Assembly: GCF_040370365.1 (NCBI RefSeq)
Contig: NZ_BAABWQ010000005.1
Span: forward strand, 53,262 to 117,261
Source of the DNA: Shimia sp040370365
GTDB taxonomy: Bacteria > Pseudomonadota > Alphaproteobacteria > Rhodobacterales > Rhodobacteraceae
Direction: 5' to 3'
DNA length: 64,000 nt
Shown here: one piece after another, positions 42,925-50,859 of the stretch
Layout of the letters: the number at the start of each line of letters is the position of its first letter
How positions within the stretch are numbered: the first letter of the stretch is position 1
The notes under the pieces: generated by a model
Told to the model about the DNA's origin: nothing
What the model saw: only the letters and a program-made list of their open reading frames with translations
Database searches by the model: none
Translations under genes and position numbers: made by a program

Positions 42925-43185
42925 TGGCTATGAAGGCCGGGACTTGAAGTAAAGTTGGCCCAACTATGGGCATTTGATCCTCAAGTGTTACGGCACGCTT
43001 CAAGGTGTGTCGGACCAGTTCGTGTTTGTATACGGCGCTAGTGCACCTTCGGCTTGGGAGCCTGAGTGAGATGGTTCCGCATTCTCTACGGTCACACAGC
43101 GTCGCTTTGCTGGCTCATATGCGGGATGCTCTATGGCCCGCGGGAGTTGGTGTAGCTGACATGCCTCTGGGTCGGCGTGGGGCTC

Positions 43186-43698
43186 TTAAATCCGGTAACG
43201 GTGTACCTTCGCATCGCTCAATGTATATCCGATTTCGGCAAGATCGGTGGTCGTTGCGGCGGTGCCAAACGTTCCGGTCACTTCCACCGGATCAAAGAGA
43301 TCGGTCATCGCATACGGGCTCTTTGCCGTCACAAGAATCAACTGATTGGCCGGGGGCGGTGGGACATGAATACAGGCGCCAACAAAGGGGGCTAGGATAA
43401 ATTCGGTGACACCGGATGGCCTAAAATCCAGAGGGACGACGAAGCCGGGTAGACGAACGGTCTGGCCATTAAACTCCTCGGTGACTCCGCCCGCAGCGGC
43501 TTGCTCGAACCCCGTTGAAAGCTGGCCATGTTGGACCACGCCGATTCCACGCAGTTGCTCCATTAGTTTGCCAGTATCGCCTGCTGGGATCAGGTCGGAC
43601 CAATCCAACTCTACCAAGTTGCTTGCAAAGAGCGGTGTCGACAGAGACGCCAAACTTGTGGAACCTACGTTTGCTAGAAACCTGCGACGTGTGATCAT
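43186..43698 (-). CDS. DUF3299 protein with Tat signal
   Basis: A 170-residue exported protein. It starts with a twin-arginine signal (TRRRFLANVGSTSL) and contains the DUF3299 core: VRLPGFVVPLDF and FVGACIHVPPPPANQ, with a cysteine-histidine pair (CIH) that could bind metal. Related proteins accompany the DUF2796 zinc-uptake operons. It is the last gene of a four-gene minus-strand operon, 22 bases after the FtsX-like permease. Tat export would deliver it folded, perhaps with its metal. The function is not established. Confidence 0.8.
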   Translation of the reverse strand: MITRRRFLANVGSTSLASLSTPLFASNLVELDWSDLIPAGDTGKLMEQLRGIGVVQHGQLSTGFEQAAAGGVTEEFNGQTVRLPGFVVPLDFRPSGVTEFILAPFVGACIHVPPPPANQLILVTAKSPYAMTDLFDPVEVTGTFGTAATTTDLAEIGYTLSDAKVHRYRI

Positions 43699-43720
43699 TT
43701 TGAGCCCGTTTCCAATGTAT

Positions 43721-44971
43721 TTAAGACCGCATCTGCATTCCGTCTGCGAGTGAGATGAAATAGCCCCGCATAGCAGGAACCAGGCTCACTGTCGTGCCGG
43801 CTATCACCACTGATACCAAAACCAGATACTCGCGGGCCGTCGGCCATGTGATGTCCAAGTATAGACCAAATGTTGCATCAATGTAGCCTCGTGCAATAAA
43901 CAATCCCGTGTAGAGCAGTGCCACACCCAACAGAACCGCCAGCAGGCTTATCAAAGCCGCTTCGGCCGTCAGCAAAAGAAAAATGCTCCACGGGCGCGCG
44001 CCAATCGCGCGCAGCAGCGCCATTTCCCGTCGACGTTCATTCAGGCCGGAGAAGATCATCGCGACCATGCCCAAGAGTGCTGTGATCACAACCATCGCCG
44101 ACACGCCTATCAACGCGGTTTCTGCCACGCCGATGAGACTCCACAACTCGCTCAGGGCCACACCAGGTAAGATCGCTAGGAGCGGCTCTTCGGGGTATTC
44201 GTTCACCCATCTCTGAAGTCCAAAAATCCTCAGGCGGGAGGTCACTCCCACCAGCGCAGCAGTGATTGCCTTTGGGGTCAATTCCATTTCGCGCACTTCT
44301 TGGGCGCTGATGGTATTCTGGGATCGGCCACCACCTTGCCAGTCAATGTGAATGGCTTCGATGGCCTCAAGGCTGACAAACACTGTGCGATCTAGTGGGG
44401 TGCCTGTTTTTTCCAGCACGCCGGTAACCGTGAAAGGTTTGTCATCATGTTCGGTAAAAGAGGCAATCCCATGTGCGACGACAATCTCTGAGCCGGGCTG
44501 GTAGCTCAGTTCCACCGCGACATCAGCTCCGACAACCGCATCAAACAGATCGGTGAAGGGTTGTCCCTCAGCGAACTCAACACCGCGCCCTTCACGATAT
44601 CTATAGCGATCAAAGAATGCGGTTGTGGTACCCAAAACACGAAAGCCGCGGTGGCTGTCGCCCAATGAGAGCGGAACACTCCACTCGACGTCATCTCGCG
44701 CCGCGATATCCTGATAACTTTGCCACGTGACATTGTTGGTGGCGCTGCCAACATGGAACACCGAATAGAGCAAAAGCTGCACACTGCCGGAGCGTGCACC
44801 AACAATCAGATCGGTGCCAGAAATTGTGTTTGCGAAGCTGGCCTTTGCTCCCGTCCGCACCTTTTCCACCCCCAGAAACAGAGCGACTGACAAGGCGATT
44901 GCAAAAACCGTGAGGCTGAATGTTACGACCCGGCTCAGCAAAGACTTGTAGGCAAGGCTGAGTAGGATCAT
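43721..44971 (-). CDS. ABC transporter permease, FtsX/MacB/LolC type
   Basis: A 416-residue permease with one N-terminal membrane segment (TFSLTVFAIALSVALFLGV), a large periplasmic domain (about 40-270) and three C-terminal segments, the FtsX layout. ERRREMALLRAIGARPWSIFLLL is the typical coupling helix before the last segments. It overlaps the ATPase stop by 4 bases. Such pairs drive periplasmic mechanical work or extraction instead of classical import, so its role with a zinc-binding DUF2796 protein is unusual. Confidence 0.85.
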   Translation of the reverse strand: MILLSLAYKSLLSRVVTFSLTVFAIALSVALFLGVEKVRTGAKASFANTISGTDLIVGARSGSVQLLLYSVFHVGSATNNVTWQSYQDIAARDDVEWSVPLSLGDSHRGFRVLGTTTAFFDRYRYREGRGVEFAEGQPFTDLFDAVVGADVAVELSYQPGSEIVVAHGIASFTEHDDKPFTVTGVLEKTGTPLDRTVFVSLEAIEAIHIDWQGGGRSQNTISAQEVREMELTPKAITAALVGVTSRLRIFGLQRWVNEYPEEPLLAILPGVALSELWSLIGVAETALIGVSAMVVITALLGMVAMIFSGLNERRREMALLRAIGARPWSIFLLLTAEAALISLLAVLLGVALLYTGLFIARGYIDATFGLYLDITWPTAREYLVLVSVVIAGTTVSLVPAMRGYFISLADGMQMRS

Positions 44972-45663
44972 GCTGCGCCTCGAGTGATTTCGGCAACGTC
45001 GGTCAATTCTAGACTGCGGTCAAACTGAGAGGCCAATCGACTATCATGTGAAACCATGACCAGAGTTGCACCGACTTGCTCGGTTTGTGTCATCAGTAGC
45101 GAAATAAAGTCCTTCTGCGCGGAAGCGTCCAGTGAGGAGGTGGGTTCATCTGCAACGATCAACCGCGGCTTACCGATCAGGGCGCGCGCCGCAGCGACCC
45201 TTTGCTGCTGCCCGATGCTGAGTTCGGTTGTGTCGGCTTGCACCACCAGCGCTTCCGAAAGGCCGAGCGCAGCGGTGAGCCTTAACGCTTCTTTACGTGG
45301 ATCGCTTAGCCGCCTTCGGCGGGGTGGCGAAAAGGCAAGCGGCAGCAGGATGTTTTCAAGCGGTGACACATAGGGCAAAAGATTGAACATCTGAAATATG
45401 ACACCAATGTTCTCGGCCCGAAATCGGTCTCGTTGTGAGGCAGGCAATTGCCCAAGATCCACACCATCGACAGAGACCGATCCCCTGTCCGGACAGTTAA
45501 TACCGCAAATTAGGCTCAGCAGCGTGGATTTTCCACTGCCGCTCTCTCCAAGAAGAAAAACCCGCTCGCCCGCGGGTATTTCTAGGCGGGAAATGGAAAG
45601 CGAAAAATTGGCTTTTCCCCGCCAGGTGAATGCCGCATCTTTGATGTCAATTGCGGCACTCAT
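44968..45663 (-). CDS. ABC transporter ATP-binding protein, LolD/MacB type
   Basis: A 231-residue ATPase: Walker A GESGSGKST, Q-loop GVIFQMFNLLPYVSPLENI (MacB/LolD style), a slightly altered signature LSIGQQQRVAAARAL (LSIGQ for LSGGQ), Walker B IVADEPTSSLD and H-loop VSHDSRL. It sits 21 bases after the His-rich DUF2796 gene and overlaps the FtsX-like permease by 4 bases. Together they form an ABC unit that energises an envelope process linked to zinc supply. Confidence 0.85.
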   Translation of the reverse strand: MSAAIDIKDAAFTWRGKANFSLSISRLEIPAGERVFLLGESGSGKSTLLSLICGINCPDRGSVSVDGVDLGQLPASQRDRFRAENIGVIFQMFNLLPYVSPLENILLPLAFSPPRRRRLSDPRKEALRLTAALGLSEALVVQADTTELSIGQQQRVAAARALIGKPRLIVADEPTSSLDASAQKDFISLLMTQTEQVGATLVMVSHDSRLASQFDRSLELTDVAEITRGAA

Positions 45664-45684
45664 TAGGGTACTAGGCCTTTCGGA

Positions 45685-46305
45685 TCAGTTCAATTCAATG
45701 GTTGTTTCTGTCCGCGATGCTTCAACTTTCTTGGCGCCATCATCGGTTACAACCTGCACGTCCAACTCTTCCGCATTTTCAAAGACATTAAAATAGCTGA
45801 GATCGATCTTTGTCAGTTTTGAGGCATCTTCACACACGAAAGCGTATTCCGCGTGAAACTCGGAGTGGGTCTCGTTGTCGTCGTGATCGGCATGGTCTTC
45901 GTGATCATGGTCATCATGGTCATGTTCGTCTTTGTGATCGTCATGCGCCTCATCGTGTTCATCATGCGTGTCGTGATGCTGCTCATCACCATGTAGCTCC
46001 GCCGCGGCGCTGCTCACCAAACATCCAGCTGCTTTGGGCAGCGCAAAGAGCGCAGTAGGGTCTTTAAGCTGCGTAAGCTTGGCGTCGACCGCTGCCTTAT
46101 CTGCATCAGTTTGCGCGACATGCTCAAAACCGACAATGTCAAACCCGGGCACCTCAAGTTCAATTAGAAGAACGTTGTCATCAACTGCAATGTTGAGTGC
46201 ACCGTGGCCATGCTCATGCGACTGCAGCTCGCGCTTTTCTTCAGCTGTGAGTGGCAAAGCAACGCAAATGAGCGAGCTGCAAAGAAGCGTGGCTTTGAGT
46301 TTCAT
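45685..46305 (-). CDS. His-rich periplasmic DUF2796 protein (ZrgA-like zinc binder)
   Basis: A 206-residue protein with a Sec signal (MKLKATLLCSSLICVALPLTA). DUF2796 features appear at once: SHEHGHGALNIAVDDNVLLIELEVPG, and near the end LSYFNVFENAEELDV. In between (about residues 108-150) runs a very His/Asp/Glu-rich segment with repeated HD and HDDHDH units, a typical zinc-chelating stretch. Similar proteins are the substrate binders of Zur-controlled Zrg systems in Vibrio. It is the first gene of the operon, and a Zur-like box lies 45 bases upstream. Confidence 0.85.
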   Translation of the reverse strand: MKLKATLLCSSLICVALPLTAEEKRELQSHEHGHGALNIAVDDNVLLIELEVPGFDIVGFEHVAQTDADKAAVDAKLTQLKDPTALFALPKAAGCLVSSAAAELHGDEQHHDTHDEHDEAHDDHKDEHDHDDHDHEDHADHDDNETHSEFHAEYAFVCEDASKLTKIDLSYFNVFENAEELDVQVVTDDGAKKVEASRTETTIELN

Positions 46306-46349
46306 GACTGTTTCTCCGATATAAAAAGGTGTGGATCGTTGTTGTTTTC

Positions 46350-46367
46350 GCTATGTTATTACATTTC
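46350..46367. promoter_or_regulatory. Zur-like box 3, before the DUF2796 operon
   Basis: On the minus strand the site reads GAAATGTAATAACATAGC, an imperfect 18-bp palindrome with core ATGTAATAACAT. It resembles Zur sites and shares its core with box 1. It lies 45 bases before the start of the His-rich zinc binder. Confidence 0.65.
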
Positions 46368-46969
46368 AAGTCGTGAAGCTCAAGATGGCTAATGAGATGG
46401 CAAAGAAAGAGTTCAGCACAAATCCGCTGTTTTCTCTCACCTAAGTACCGAAAACGAGGCAAGCAGCGGAGATGGCATCCTTCGAGTATTTCACCCAATT
46501 TCAGGCCGTCGTCATTGGAGCGCTGTCGCAGCGAAGCGCAAACTAGTGGACCGATGCGGAGGTAGTGGAGTGCAAACAGCTCTCTCAAAGACCGAGCGTT
46601 GTGCGCTGGACGCGCAAGGGTTTGGGTAGACTTCGTAGGCGATGAAATATCGTACTAGATCTAAAGCAGCGGGGGAAGCTGCGCTCGGTGACTGATGGGG
46701 GAATTGGCCTCAGCCCGACCTTCAGGCCGACACGGCTGATGTTGGGGGCCACAGACGTTCATACCAGAGTCAAAGCTCTCTGTAGCTGATCGAAAAGTGT
46801 TCCGCTTTACAGTTGATACAAATCCACTTGGCGGTTGGGCGCGCACAGGGGTGGGCTAAAATTTTCCAATGCGATCAACGTCTGAATTGTGAATCCAACC
46901 GTGATGGGTGGTCCGAACTACTCACGACATTTTCGCAGTACACTCCGCAATCAAGTGTGGCGATTCCGG
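46368..46969. other. Gene-free region between zinc and uronate modules
   Basis: About 600 bases with no supported gene. Short frames exist on both strands but lack ribosome sites, family motifs and consistent codon use. No clear tRNA, repeat or RNA fold was noticed. Some of it may be remnant DNA. Confidence 0.5.
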
Positions 46970-47740
46970 TCATGGGGTGTTTTCAGTGAACCAATTGTGC
47001 TTGTCAGCTTTTATTGCCTCTATTTGGATTAGAATGCGCGCTAAGTGTTCTGTCATTTCCCGCTCGACCGCATCTGTATCGTTCGACCTGATGGCATTGA
47101 AAATCTTGATATGGTCATCCAATGCTAATTTTTGTGAGGCGGAGTCCAAGGTGAGCATGCGTACGCGGTCCATGTGTGCCTTGTTCTCATGGATCAGATT
47201 CCACACATAGCCGACACCAGATTGCTCGCAGATTTCTCGATGAAAAGCATCATCCAAGGCGTGGAATCTGTCCCTGTCTTTGGCGGAGATCGCGTCTTTT
47301 TGTTCTTCGATAAGTGCGGCGAGTTCCGCAAGTCCCTCTGGACCTAATGTTTCAGCGGCTGTTCTGGAGGTTTTCACCTCTAGCGCGGTGCGAATGAACC
47401 GTGCTCGCAACACCGCGCTCTCCGAAATTAGGCTTACAGTTGTGCTACTTTGCGGGCGAATGAACAAAAATCCAAGCTTTGCAAGACGTTTGAATGCTTC
47501 GCGAACAGGCTGCCGCGAGACACCCATTTGTTTGGCGACTTCAGCCTCCGAAATTTTGGTGCCGGGGGGGAGTTTTAGCGAGAGAATTCGCTGACTAAGC
47601 GCATCAAAAATCTGGTCGGCAACGCTTGGCGTTGTGGCCTGCCGAATGACCGGCAGTGGCAAATGGTTGTCGTTTTTCTCAGGTGCGTTTGCCACAGAAT
47701 TTTTCGTCCTCAGTGTCGCTTTACTTAAAGGACAATACAT
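46970..47740 (-). CDS. GntR-family regulator, FCD domain (probable uronate regulator)
   Basis: A 256-residue regulator. The winged helix (about 40-105) shows LPPGTKISEAEVAKQMGVSR and QPVREAFKRL; the FCD domain shows FHALDDAFHREI with its histidine pair. ATG 47740 has no strong ribosome site; a GTG 17 codons downstream is possible. It is divergent from the uxaC operon. CTAGGA-containing palindromic sites lie at its own start (47742-47752) and on the uxaC -10 (47791-47800), so it likely represses both and is relieved by a uronate or its breakdown product. Confidence 0.8.
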   Translation of the reverse strand: MYCPLSKATLRTKNSVANAPEKNDNHLPLPVIRQATTPSVADQIFDALSQRILSLKLPPGTKISEAEVAKQMGVSRQPVREAFKRLAKLGFLFIRPQSSTTVSLISESAVLRARFIRTALEVKTSRTAAETLGPEGLAELAALIEEQKDAISAKDRDRFHALDDAFHREICEQSGVGYVWNLIHENKAHMDRVRMLTLDSASQKLALDDHIKIFNAIRSNDTDAVEREMTEHLARILIQIEAIKADKHNWFTENTP

Positions 47741-47771
47741 TTTTCTAGGAAAGTCGCAACTGGGTTATTAG

Positions 47772-47800
47772 TTGACAAGGCGATTCTGTAATCCTAGGAT
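47772..47800 (+). promoter_or_regulatory. Promoter of the uxaC operon with overlapping operator
   Basis: TTGACA (47772-47777) and TAGGAT (47795-47800) are separated by exactly 17 bases. The -10 lies in ATCCTAGGAT (47791-47800), a perfect palindrome sharing CTAGGA with a second site near the divergent gntR start. A repressor bound here would block RNA polymerase. Confidence 0.7.
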
Positions 47801-47860
47801 ATCAGTTGAGATCAGACACCCGCTGTGGTGCTGGATGGATGTGTGAATGCAGGAGAAGCA

Positions 47861-49267
47861 ATGGCTTTGCTGGACGAAAACCGCCTATTTCCGACCGACC
47901 CGACGGTAAGGAATTTGGCAAAGGCGCTCTACAAGAGTGTCGCGCAGCTGCCCATTGTCAGCCCTCATGGACATACAGATCCGCGCTGGTTTGCCGAGAA
48001 TGAAAACTTCGATAATCCAACTGATTTGTTTGTAACGCCGGATCACTATGTTTTCCGAATGCTGCATTCGCAAGGTATCGACTTAAATGCGCTGGGTGTG
48101 CCGCGAGTCGATGGGGTTGCTGTCGAGCAAGACAAAAGAAAAACTTGGCAGCTGTTCGCCGAGAACTTTTATCTCTTTCGGGGAACGCCCTCTAGCCTTT
48201 GGGTCAATCACGCGTTTCAAGAGGTGTTCGGGATAACCAAACATTTGTCGGCAGAAACGGCCGATGAAATCTACGATCAGATAGCCTCCAGCCTAAGCGA
48301 AGATGCCTTTCGTCCGCGCGCCTTGTTTAGCCGGTTCAATATTGAAGCAATTTCGACGACTGAAAGCGCGATTGATGACCTGCGCTGGCATAAAATGATC
48401 CGTGATAGTGGCTGGGACGGGAAAGTTGTAACCGCCTATCGTCCTGATGCAGTTGTTGACCCTGAGTTTGAGGGTTTTGCCGACAACGTTCAAATCATGG
48501 GTGAAATGACCGGCGAGGATACCACTACCTGGGCGGGATATATTGCGGCACATCGTAAGAGGCGCGCGTTTTTCAAGACCTTTGGTGCGACATCTAGTGA
48601 TCACGGACACCCAACTGCACGCACAGAAAATCTATCACAAACAGAAGCCGCTGCATTGTTTTCGAAGGCTTTGCAGGGGCAGTGCAGCGCCGAAGAGGCA
48701 GACCGTTTTCGCGCTCATATGCTGACCGAAATGGCGAAGATGAGCTTGGATGATGGGCTAGTTCTCCAAATCCATCCCGGTTCGTTTCGCAACCACTCAG
48801 CAGAGATCGCAGCACAGTTTGGGCGTGACAAGGGGTGTGATATCCCGACGCGCACTGACTATGTCACTGCTTTGCGTCCCCTTTTGAACGCGGTTGGTCG
48901 AAGATCCGATTTGACAATTATTGTCTTCACGCTGGATGAGACCAGTTATTCGCGTGAACTGGCGCCGCTAGCTGGCGTTTACCCCGCACTGAAACTCGGA
49001 CCCCCTTGGTGGTTCCATGACAGCTATGAAGGCATGCTGAGGTTTCGCGAAATGGCGACGGAAACCGCGGGTTTTTACAACACCGTCGGCTTCAATGACG
49101 ACACACGCGCCTTTTGTTCAATTCCGGCGCGCCATGATGTGGCCCGCCGTGTGGATAGCACATTTCTTGCAACGCTGGTCGCCACAGGGCGGCTGCGTGA
49201 GGATGAGGCATTCGAGGTCGCACAAGACCTTGCATATCGGCTTGCTAAACAAGCCTATCGGCTCTGA
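47861..49267 (+). CDS. uxaC: Glucuronate/galacturonate isomerase
   Basis: A 468-residue uronate isomerase. The metal-binding start SPHGHTDPRWFAEN (HxH), DLFVTPDHYVFRMLHSQG, LQIHPGSFRNH, KLGPPWWFHDSYEGMLRFRE and the late GFNDDTRAFCSIPARHD are characteristic. AGGAGAAG just before ATG 47861 fixes the start; an in-frame GTG 36 bases earlier is weaker. It converts D-glucuronate to D-fructuronate and D-galacturonate to D-tagaturonate in the cytoplasm, the first step after import. First gene of an operon reaching uxuA. Confidence 0.9.
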   Translation: MALLDENRLFPTDPTVRNLAKALYKSVAQLPIVSPHGHTDPRWFAENENFDNPTDLFVTPDHYVFRMLHSQGIDLNALGVPRVDGVAVEQDKRKTWQLFAENFYLFRGTPSSLWVNHAFQEVFGITKHLSAETADEIYDQIASSLSEDAFRPRALFSRFNIEAISTTESAIDDLRWHKMIRDSGWDGKVVTAYRPDAVVDPEFEGFADNVQIMGEMTGEDTTTWAGYIAAHRKRRAFFKTFGATSSDHGHPTARTENLSQTEAAALFSKALQGQCSAEEADRFRAHMLTEMAKMSLDDGLVLQIHPGSFRNHSAEIAAQFGRDKGCDIPTRTDYVTALRPLLNAVGRRSDLTIIVFTLDETSYSRELAPLAGVYPALKLGPPWWFHDSYEGMLRFREMATETAGFYNTVGFNDDTRAFCSIPARHDVARRVDSTFLATLVATGRLREDEAFEVAQDLAYRLAKQAYRL

Positions 49268-49291
49268 GAGCCATTTCCAGGGAGGAAAACA

Positions 49292-50275
49292 ATGACTTAC
49301 GTTAAAACTATAGGTGCGGCTCTATTGGCCAGTGTTGCGATGGCGTCAGCTGCCGTTGCATCTTGCGAGATCACGCTGCGCTCGTCTGACACCCATCCAG
49401 ATGGATACCCGACTGTTGCGGCAGTGAACGCAATGGGCGACATGTTGAAAGAGCGTTCGGAAGGTCGGTTGTGTATCGAAGTGTTCCACTCGGCTCAATT
49501 GGGTGAAGAGAAAGATACCATCGAGCAGACGCAGTTTGGTGTGATCGATATGAACCGGGTCTCTTTGGGGCCATTCAACAACATCATCGAAGAAACCCAA
49601 GTTCCGTCTTTGCCCTATATCTTCCGTTCAGTTGAGCACATGAACAAAGTCATGGACGGCCCAGTAGGTCAGCAAATTCTGGACGCATTCAGCGACCATG
49701 ATCTGGTGGGTTTGGCGTTTTATGACGGTGGCTCGCGCAGCTTCTACAACTCTGAAAAGCCAATCACTTCCATTGAAGATCTGGCTGGCATGAAATTCCG
49801 CGTGATGCAGTCGGATATGTTTGTGGACATGGTTAGCGCGCTAGGTGCTAACGCCACGCCAATGCCATACGGAGAAGTGTATTCGTCCATCCAAACAGGT
49901 GTTATTGATGGCGCTGAAAACAACTGGCCGTCCTATGACAGTTCGGGACACTTTGAAGTCGCCAAATATTACACCCTAGATCAGCATTTGATTGTACCAG
50001 AAGTGCTGGTAATGGCGAAGGCATCGTTTGATAAACTCAGTGCCGAAGATCAGGCATTGGTTCGCCAAGCTGCACGTGACTCTGTTCCGGTTATGCGTGA
50101 ACTTTGGATAGCACGTGAACAGACTTCCGAAGCTCGTGTGCGTGAGGCTGGTGTAGAAATCATCACCGACATCGACAAGACGCCGTTCATCGAGGCCATG
50201 GTGCCTGTCTATGAAAAGTACGTCACCTCACCGGTTCTTCAACAGATGGTCGCGGATATCCAAGCCACCAAATAA
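49292..50275 (+). CDS. dctP: TRAP transporter solute-binding protein, probable uronate (DctP family)
   Basis: A 327-residue periplasmic protein with a Sec signal (cleavage near ASAAVAS at 18-24). DctP landmarks are GMKFRVMQSDMFVDMV with the substrate-clamping arginine and the GVIDGAENNWPSY segment seen in uronate-binding relatives. GGAGG lies 7 bases before ATG 49292. It sits between uxaC and its membrane partners, so glucuronate or galacturonate is the expected ligand. A strong terminator-like hairpin follows it. Confidence 0.85.
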   Translation: MTYVKTIGAALLASVAMASAAVASCEITLRSSDTHPDGYPTVAAVNAMGDMLKERSEGRLCIEVFHSAQLGEEKDTIEQTQFGVIDMNRVSLGPFNNIIEETQVPSLPYIFRSVEHMNKVMDGPVGQQILDAFSDHDLVGLAFYDGGSRSFYNSEKPITSIEDLAGMKFRVMQSDMFVDMVSALGANATPMPYGEVYSSIQTGVIDGAENNWPSYDSSGHFEVAKYYTLDQHLIVPEVLVMAKASFDKLSAEDQALVRQAARDSVPVMRELWIAREQTSEARVREAGVEIITDIDKTPFIEAMVPVYEKYVTSPVLQQMVADIQATK

Positions 50276-50283
50276 CACGTTGG

Positions 50284-50314
50284 GGCCTGCACTTTTAGGT
50301 GCAGGCCACTTTTT
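50284..50314 (+). terminator. Terminator/attenuator between dctP and dctQ
   Basis: A perfect 9-bp stem (50284-50292 with 50299-50307) and 6-base loop are followed by five T residues (50310-50314). It lies 8 bases after the dctP stop. Read-through must feed the remaining seven genes, so it should set a high ratio of binding protein to permease. Confidence 0.8.
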
Positions 50315-50334
50315 GCTCGATCAAGGATGTGCGC

Positions 50335-50859
50335 GTGAAAGACACAATGAAATCAGTGGCCCTTACCACCGGTCTGCTGGCCCGGGTGGCACTTTGGGTG
50401 GCAGGTGTGGGGTTGGTCGCAATGACAGCTCTGATCGCGGCTCAGGTCTTCTGGCGCTATATTTTGAATGACAGCATCGTCTGGACCGAGCCTGCCTCGG
50501 TGATGATTATGGGCTGGTTCATCTTTTTGGGTGCCGCTGTCGGTATCCGCGAAGGATATCATCTGTCCTTTGATGTGATGCTTTATCTTGTACCCGAAAA
50601 GGCCAAACTGGTCCTTTATTCGATCTCTGATCTGGCCGTCACTGGATTTGGGATTGGCATGGTTTGGTTTGGTTGGAAATTGGCAGTTAAAACCGCCGGA
50701 AATATGCTGCCAAGCCTTGGCATCTCTGGTGCCTTTGACTTTGCCCCTCTGGTTGCCGGAGGGATTCTAGTGGTTCTGTTTTCGGTGGAACGCGTGGCCC
50801 GTAGAGCTGCGGGATTGCCAACCGCCCGGTTCGGCGAAGACGTAGCGGAGCCTCAATGA
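50335..50859 (+). CDS. dctQ: TRAP transporter small permease (DctQ family)
   Basis: A 174-residue four-helix protein of normal DctQ size (ALIAAQVFWRYILNDSIVWTE; GIREGYHLSFDVM). GTG 50335 is chosen because AAGGA lies 7 bases upstream; ATG 50347 is a possible alternative. It overlaps the dctM start by 4 bases (ATGA). It links the large permease to the uronate-binding protein cycle. Confidence 0.85.
   Translation: MKDTMKSVALTTGLLARVALWVAGVGLVAMTALIAAQVFWRYILNDSIVWTEPASVMIMGWFIFLGAAVGIREGYHLSFDVMLYLVPEKAKLVLYSISDLAVTGFGIGMVWFGWKLAVKTAGNMLPSLGISGAFDFAPLVAGGILVVLFSVERVARRAAGLPTARFGEDVAEPQ

Noticed and set aside
45850..45985. Repeated GATCGTGAT-like units as a DNA repeat or CRISPR
   Set aside because: They are the codons of the His/Asp-rich zinc-binding segment; there are no spacers or regular unit length.
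46241..46588. Minus-strand frame overlapping the start of the DUF2796 gene
   Set aside because: It runs through the Zur-like box and the true DUF2796 signal peptide in another frame, and has no family features.
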